Part shown: one piece after another, positions 58,808 through 64,000 of the stretch
How the letters are laid out: every line of letters starts with the position of its first letter
Position numbering within the stretch: position 1 is the first letter of the stretch
Origin: Cephalotus follicularis
Lineage: Eukaryota > Streptophyta > Magnoliopsida > Oxalidales > Cephalotaceae
Assembly (NCBI GenBank): GCA_001972305.1
Contig: BDDD01001827.1
Coordinates: forward strand, 124,001 to 188,000
Direction: 5' to 3'
DNA: 64,000 nt
The notes under the pieces: generated by a model
Told to the model about the DNA's origin: nothing
Databases searched by the model: none
The model's input: only the letters and a program-made list of their open reading frames with translations
Made by a program: the position numbers and the translations under genes

Positions 58808-59518
58808 CAGGAATCAAAACAAAGAGATACTAGCAACACAAAATTAAATTTATATAATTGTAGCTAACCAACATAGTAAAGAACGGATTAACTAACCTGA
58901 AATGGTGACACACAAATATTGGACTACAATTTTCCAAACCTAACCAGCTGATCAACAGGAACAAAAGAGACGAATACATGGTTTCAAAGTTTTCCAAAAT
59001 TGTGTATTACCAAAACAGAACGATCAAAGGGGCTGTAACAATAGAATACTAACCTGAATTTTTATGAAGCCACGTACCAAGAACACTAAGAAACTCTGAG
59101 TTAGCAACCACAACAATGACCAAGAACGGGAGATACAAAGATGACAATATGACTGTGTTTTCTGGCTTACTTAAATAGAAGGGAGAGAGATTATTGGGCA
59201 AGATAAGGAATAAACTGTGCATAATCTAATAGATAAGGAAGATAGGAGGATTTTAGGGTAAGGATAAGGAAAGAGATGGTGAAACCGTGTGAAAAGATAG
59301 GGAGAAAAAGGGAGTTTCGGGTGAGGTAGAAGAGAGAAAGGAAATAGGAGGGAAAGGGCAAAAAAGGAAAAGAAAAGGAAAAGAATTTAAAAAAAAATAA
59401 AATAAGGATTTTTTTAATAAGAAAATTATAAAATAAAACATAATCCATACATATACATTCCCACATACTATCATACCCAAAAGTCCCGGCTGGTATCAGT
59501 CAGCGCACAACATATAGG

Positions 59519-62049
59519 TGTTAGAGTAGAGGTGTCCTTGCATGCCATGAGGTGGCTCTGCATAAATATATATGTATGTATGAGATGCACTTCTTAACTG
59601 GAGATATCTCTTTAAGCTGAAGAGCAACTGCATGTGTGTATATTACACTCTCTATTTACAATCTGAATTCCTTTTCGTGTTTAATAGTGCATATTCAATA
59701 AACAATGGAAACCCGCTATATGTATAACCCAAACCATCTTAAATGGATCGGGTGATCACCATGTCATCCGAGTACACATACAGTACCCTGTCATTCGAGG
59801 GGTTGGATCTCATGCTCGAGAGGTTATGAGAATGAGATCTTTACTCCCTTATGACAGAACGTTCCAAGTCATAGGTTCACTTTCTTCAGGCAATAGATGA
59901 ACTGCAAATACTTGCCGTATTATGCTTGCTCCCGGGTTAGTGGAGGATAGACTATCTCATCACCATTTGGATTTACCCTAAAGCATAATGCGGGGTTCGT
60001 GCTAAGGAGCATGAGACTGAACAGGCCCACCATAGGAAACCTATTTGGAAAGTCATACCTATGTCAATAGGATTCCTATAGTCTCGGTAGTGTATAGTCT
60101 ATGGTGACTAGTAGACCATTCATGGAGCTACGTTGTATCATTAAACCTGAGTGGCTGGCATGCATTGTGTTATGCCTGCTTGATTTAATTTCCGCCTTCC
60201 CCAGCACTAGCCACGTGCTGGCAAAAGGGTTGTCTATGGGCCTTGTGGGAGCTTCATTGAGAAGTATGGGCGAGTTCGCAATAAGGGATCGTCACACTCG
60301 TATGCAGGGTGATCGGCTCTATATTATTTATGTTCGTTGAGATTCTCAAACCCTGATCAGGTATAGGCAGACTGGAAACGGGGTTTCTGGGGAGGTCTGC
60401 CGAAAGTCTCGATGCGTACGTAAATTTATAGTTATCGCGACTTTACCTAGGGGTGACATTATTCCGAACCCTAGGTCGCTGTCGAATGTAAGTATGGCAT
60501 ACGATACATGACACATATGCCGATGACTGGATAAAGTACTGGTTTAACCGGATATAGACTTATAGACGTAGTTGATTCTATGGATCCGGGGGGTGATGGG
60601 ATTCAGACCGAGGCTGTTTTGATAGTCGAGGACTATTGAGATGGTTGTACCAGAACTCATGGGATGTTCTTAGAAATTGATAGTCGTACCGGATTCAAAC
60701 CGGGCTTTCGGGTCCCACCTGATTATTGGAAACGTGACGCATGCTACACACATGCTAACTTGGCAGAAAATCTAGATTTAACTAGTATATATTGATTTTG
60801 CATTACTGGTTTATTTATTTATTTAAATTTACCACTGTATTATCAAATTGATATATTAAGATAAACCAAAGTGCGGGTATTTTTAACATACAATGTGCGG
60901 GGTGCACACAATTTAAACCAAGAGAGAGTCATTATGTTATATGTTATTTATAATAAAAGAAAAAAAATAAAGGGACTGTGGCCTTTTGTCTTGGCGCACA
61001 GACAACGCGCATGTGAGAGAAACCCGCGCGTAGCGTGCGCAGTGCCTAGGTGGCGCAATCTCGGCCGGAGAAGACGACGCGTCGACGTTAGTGGCAGGGG
61101 AAAGGAGCGGACTCTCATCCGCGATACTCTCCTTTCTCTCTCTCCCCCTATTTTTCTCCTTTTCTCTCTCTGTTTTTGGCCCGATGCTTTGTGCGTCTCC
61201 CACTGTCGGCGTGTCTTCCGCCGCCGACAGTCACCGTGGGTGGAGCCAACCTTTGGCTCTACCTACCTTGACATCAGATTAGGCTTTTCCAGGCATTGTT
61301 TGGCCGGTTTTGTGCGCACAGAGTCGACCCTGGCAACTCAGTGCACTTTGCGCCGTGACTCGGTGTTCCGAGCCGATTCACGGTGAGTGTTGTGGTTGGT
61401 TATGTTGGCCGTGCTTTGTAGGTGCCGGTTGTGGTGGTGCGGTGTCGCGGCGATCATGTTTTCGCCGGGCGGGTTGAGTCGCCGCCTTCTGTTCGCCACG
61501 TTCCAGGCCGAGTCTCACCTAGTCTTGGCTACCAGTGGCTTTGTCGGGTGTTTGGCATCAATATATGTCATCGGCGGTCCTTGACGCGTTGACCGAGTCG
61601 CACTGAGTCCGAACTCAGTGAGTCGCCGCCACTGTTCACCACCGTCTGGGGCGCTTCTCGCCATGTCTCCACCAGAAATGAGCTTAGCAGTTTTTTTGGA
61701 GTCTGTTGGTGTCTTGGTTGAAGTTTTCGTGGACTGGCCGGAAACCGACAGTGGAGCCGGTAACCCGTAGTTGCTTCCGCAAGCGCGTAGCGGCAATGTG
61801 ATGGAGCCGCCAACGTTGGTATGATTTCCTTTTATATGTTTCCGCTGTGTTTATGTTGTGAAAAGTGGATGTATGCTTGTTTACGTTAGTTCGTTTGAAT
61901 ATTAAACGGAGATCCTAGGCGTATAGATTTTGGTAGTGAGATGTAATTGTGAACCTTGACTTACAGTCTTGGTGTTTTTGAAAACTTAAAATTATACACA
62001 CTTGCATCTTAGACCCAAAATCGACCGGGACCCATCCCGGGTTCCAACA
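59519..62049 (+). repeat. F 5' LTR (2531 bp)
   Basis: Starts TGTTAGAGTAGAGGTG, ends CCCGGGTTCCAACA. Includes a CT-rich tract (61128-61180) followed by a GC-rich block (61180-61820) with the inverted repeat ACTGAGTCCGAACTCAGT (61602-61619). Chance open frames occur in the GC-rich block. Homologous over its length to the D LTRs. Confidence 0.94.
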
Positions 62050-62051
62050 AG

Positions 62052-62063
62052 TGGTATCAGAGC
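62052..62063 (+). other. F primer-binding site
   Basis: TGGTATCAGAGC two bases after the LTR end, a perfect match to the plant initiator-Met PBS consensus. Confidence 0.95.
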
Positions 62064-62840
62064 GATCCGTTTTAATATCAATTGGACATTCATTTTTATT
62101 TTTGGTGACTATTTTGGAATGATTAAAGTAGTTGAGATTCTAATTTAATTCCCTTCCCATTGTTGTTTTATAAAATTAAGTTTTTCTTAAACCGAGGGAA
62201 ACTAAATTTTAAATAATTTAGTGGGAGTTTTATTGGAATATCGGCAATCTTGGGATTATTTTGATTGGTCATCGGAAATTTAAATTGCTTGTGTTTATTT
62301 AAATTCTACTGTGGATATAGAATTAAATGTCTTATGCATGATGGTAGGCAATGGGATTGAACCTACCTTTTTGTTTCTTTTGTGGAAGGTTTAAATTGGT
62401 TGCCTGCGAGCACCATTTTTCCTTTTTTGGTGTAATTCTCTCTCCCTCCCTTTTGTATTCTGTTCTTTATTTTTAAATGTATTTTTGCTAAATTTCTTTT
62501 TGTAAATAAAAGAAGAGAAGAATTGTAAAGGAGCTTGAAGAGGGAGATAATGGAAAATGCAAGAGCAAGTGAAGGCCATGTATGCATGGTGCATTTTGTA
62601 ATAAAGTAGTTTTGAATAGTTCACGTAGGAGACCGAGGGATCACATACGCTCATGTGATGTCTCATAGTTTTAATCCCTAGCCAGGCCATTTTTATTTTT
62701 TATGTGGATCATAGGATGCATGAGATGGATGTTTACTTTTTGCAAACAATCTAAACACGTCAAGCATAATAAGCCGCTCCAAATGGATTGGAAGATTAAA
62801 ATTGATTTAATAAACGACTTTGGTAATTTAATATTTGATG
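62064..62840 (+). other. F leader, no clear sense gene
   Basis: Aligns with D 24000-24858 in reverse orientation. In the sense direction I see no long frame, only AT-rich sequence typical of a copia 5' leader. On the opposite strand an open stretch (SFIKSIL.FQSIW and LLCLTCLDCLQKVNIHLMHP) is shared with D; see findings. Confidence 0.75.
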
Positions 62841-64000
62841 TGTAACACCCCCGGACGGTGGGAGTCGTCACAGGTCATGATACATAACCTATTATAACAT
62901 ATTTGAACATAAACATAACATATCAGCCAAAAACGTGGCGGTCATATCATAACTGAAAACTTAAAAACTTAACAATTTAGCATTTTTGGAAAAACTTAAA
63001 ACATATTCAAGTTTCAAATTTAAAACATAAAATATAAGTATCTTATTGATCATGAACACAAAAAAAAAAATAAAAAGACATAAGGATCACACTCCTAGAG
63101 ATCCAAAACATAAGGTGGTCATCTCTCGTTCACATATTCCCCCGCTGCTCTTGATAACTTGCAGCATGGAAAACAAAAACGCAGCTGAGCAAACCTCAGT
63201 ACGGATAAGGGAATTAAAATAGTAAACGATAAATTTTACAAGCAGTAAGATTTCAATAATTCTTGTAACAGAAATCTTAAGCAATTAAAAGCAATTAAAC
63301 ATTCGTAAAGTCAGATTTGTACTTTCATAAAATCCAAATAACTTTCAAAATATTTACGAAATATTTCAAAACATCATATCACGATTCATAAGTCATACTG
63401 AGCCACAAACATATCACATAACATATATTTGGCAAGGGAGGCGCTAATTCGACATGCCCACTAGAATTGAAGTGTACGACACTACAGAAGTCAATTCTCA
63501 CATATCACATATCATATACTAGAATCGATTCATACGCCTCTATCACATAGAGGATCCATAAATCCACCTCATGGGATTTATTCATAACATTCAGAGACGC
63601 CGTAGACTAATCACACCGCTACAAAAGTGTCATGTCCCCGTGCCAGGCCTACGACATGCCTATGGTACGCCCCATTACCTCAAACAACCTGATGAAATGA
63701 ATCCTCAGCAGATTAACACAAGCTTCACAAGCAGAAATCGACAGTGACAAGTAGGGGAAATGGATAGCAAAAACCCAAGGTATTGATATTCTTTAAAACA
63801 GGAAGAATTAGAGTGATTTGGGGAATTGTTAAGGAAGAAGAGGAGACAAGATCGGTTTAATAAGGAAGAAGGAGATTGAAGACGTTTGGAATTTATGAGG
63901 GAAGGAGAGTGTCGGGAGAAGAGAGGGAAGAATAGGAAAGAAAGAAAGAAAAAGAAAGAAAAGAAAAGAAAAAGGAAAAGAAAAATAAAATAAATAAATA
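62841..64000 (-). mobile_element. A4: A-family LTR (runs off window)
   Basis: Minus-oriented, starting TGTAACACCCCCGGACGG. It follows A2 as far as the CCTATGGTACGCCCCAT region (about 63660-63675), after which the sequence resembles a later, GA-rich part of A LTRs only loosely. It is therefore a shortened or variant LTR. A GA/A-rich tract runs to the window edge (63900-64000). No PBS or coding region is visible. Confidence 0.82.

Larger units (their letters stand above)
56812..59518 (-). mobile_element. A3: A-family LTR, cut by copia F
   Basis: Minus-oriented LTR starting on the plus strand TGTAACACCCCCGAACGG. It follows A2 throughout, to the CTGGTATCAGTCAGCGCACA region at 59490, where copia F begins (59519). 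Contains the palindromic array (58288-58472), an (AT)n run (58785-58807) and GA-rich sequence (59320-59400). The rest of this LTR is not seen in the window. Confidence 0.9.
59519..62840 (+). mobile_element. F: Ty1/copia element, 5' LTR and leader
   Basis: Plus-strand relative of D: complete 5' LTR (59519-62049), canonical PBS, and about 780 bp of internal leader up to LTR A4 at 62841. The internal region does not resume in the window. Inserted in A3 at CATATAGG (59511-59518). It appears younger than D, judging by the intact LTR ends and PBS. Confidence 0.9.

Noticed and set aside
60871-61386. A 171-residue open frame in the F LTR
   Set aside because: Lies wholly in the LTR, spans a CT-rich tract, and the equivalent region of D is not open.
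62052-62063. tRNA gene at TGGTATCAGAGC sites
   Set aside because: These are primer-binding sites next to LTR ends; no cloverleaf sequence surrounds them.

Overview
This window is plant nuclear DNA, almost certainly eudicot pericentromeric or other gene-poor heterochromatin. I find no convincing host gene and no rRNA or tRNA gene. Nearly every base can be assigned to LTR retrotransposons nested in one another. Evidence: TG...CA-bounded LTRs, 5-bp target-site duplications (TSDs), primer-binding sites of the plant initiator-Met tRNA type (TGGTATCAGAGC), purine tracts before 3' LTRs, and chromovirus (Ty3/gypsy) or Ty1/copia gag and pol domains.

Families (names are mine). A: chromovirus, Tekay/Del-like, LTR about 2.6-2.8 kb (TGTAATACC...GTGTTACA). 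B, C and H: three related gypsy LTR families, all ending GGGGTGTGACA. G: a diverged relative of A known here only as an LTR. D/F: copia with 2.5-kb LTRs (TGTTAGAGTAG...TTCCAACA). P: a second copia family with a 1.8-kb LTR.

Layout. 1-7026: minus-strand A element (A1), inserted in a plus-strand B LTR (B1: 7027-8308 and 14248-14851). B1 also hosts C1 (8309-14247, TSD ATATT), a C-family element with an open gag but no pol. 14852-15717: old gypsy RT fragment. 15718-34164: old minus-strand copia D. Its 3' LTR carries solo LTR B2 (16436-17996, TSD GACAG). Its 5' LTR carries LTR G (25302-32131), which carries C2 (26655-29913). A 979-bp tandem duplication (31338-33294) straddles the G/D junction. 34165-36397: 3' end of copia P. 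36398-51143: plus-strand A-family element K, hosting LTR B3 (37736-41568, TSD GCTGT) in gag and solo LTR A2 (47596-50235, TSD GTTTT) in its 3' LTR. 51144-56811: H, a gag-remnant element with minisatellites. 56812-59518: LTR A3. 59519-62840: copia F, 5' LTR and leader. 62841-64000: LTR A4, running off the edge.

The main unexplained signal lies inside the LTRs: arrays of short palindromic or stem-loop motifs with strikingly regular spacing. They are CAGYCGACTG every 20-21 bp (A, C, H), GACRTCGAYGTC every 20-22 bp (gypsy B and copia P), TTAGC-N6-GCTAA in 30-bp units (B, C, with an analogue in H), and ACTCAGTGAGTC-type stem-loops (gypsy H, copia D/F). Families from different superfamilies carry the same array type, which suggests convergent function or exchange of LTR modules. 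All coding parts are treated as fossils. Divergence figures are by-eye estimates.
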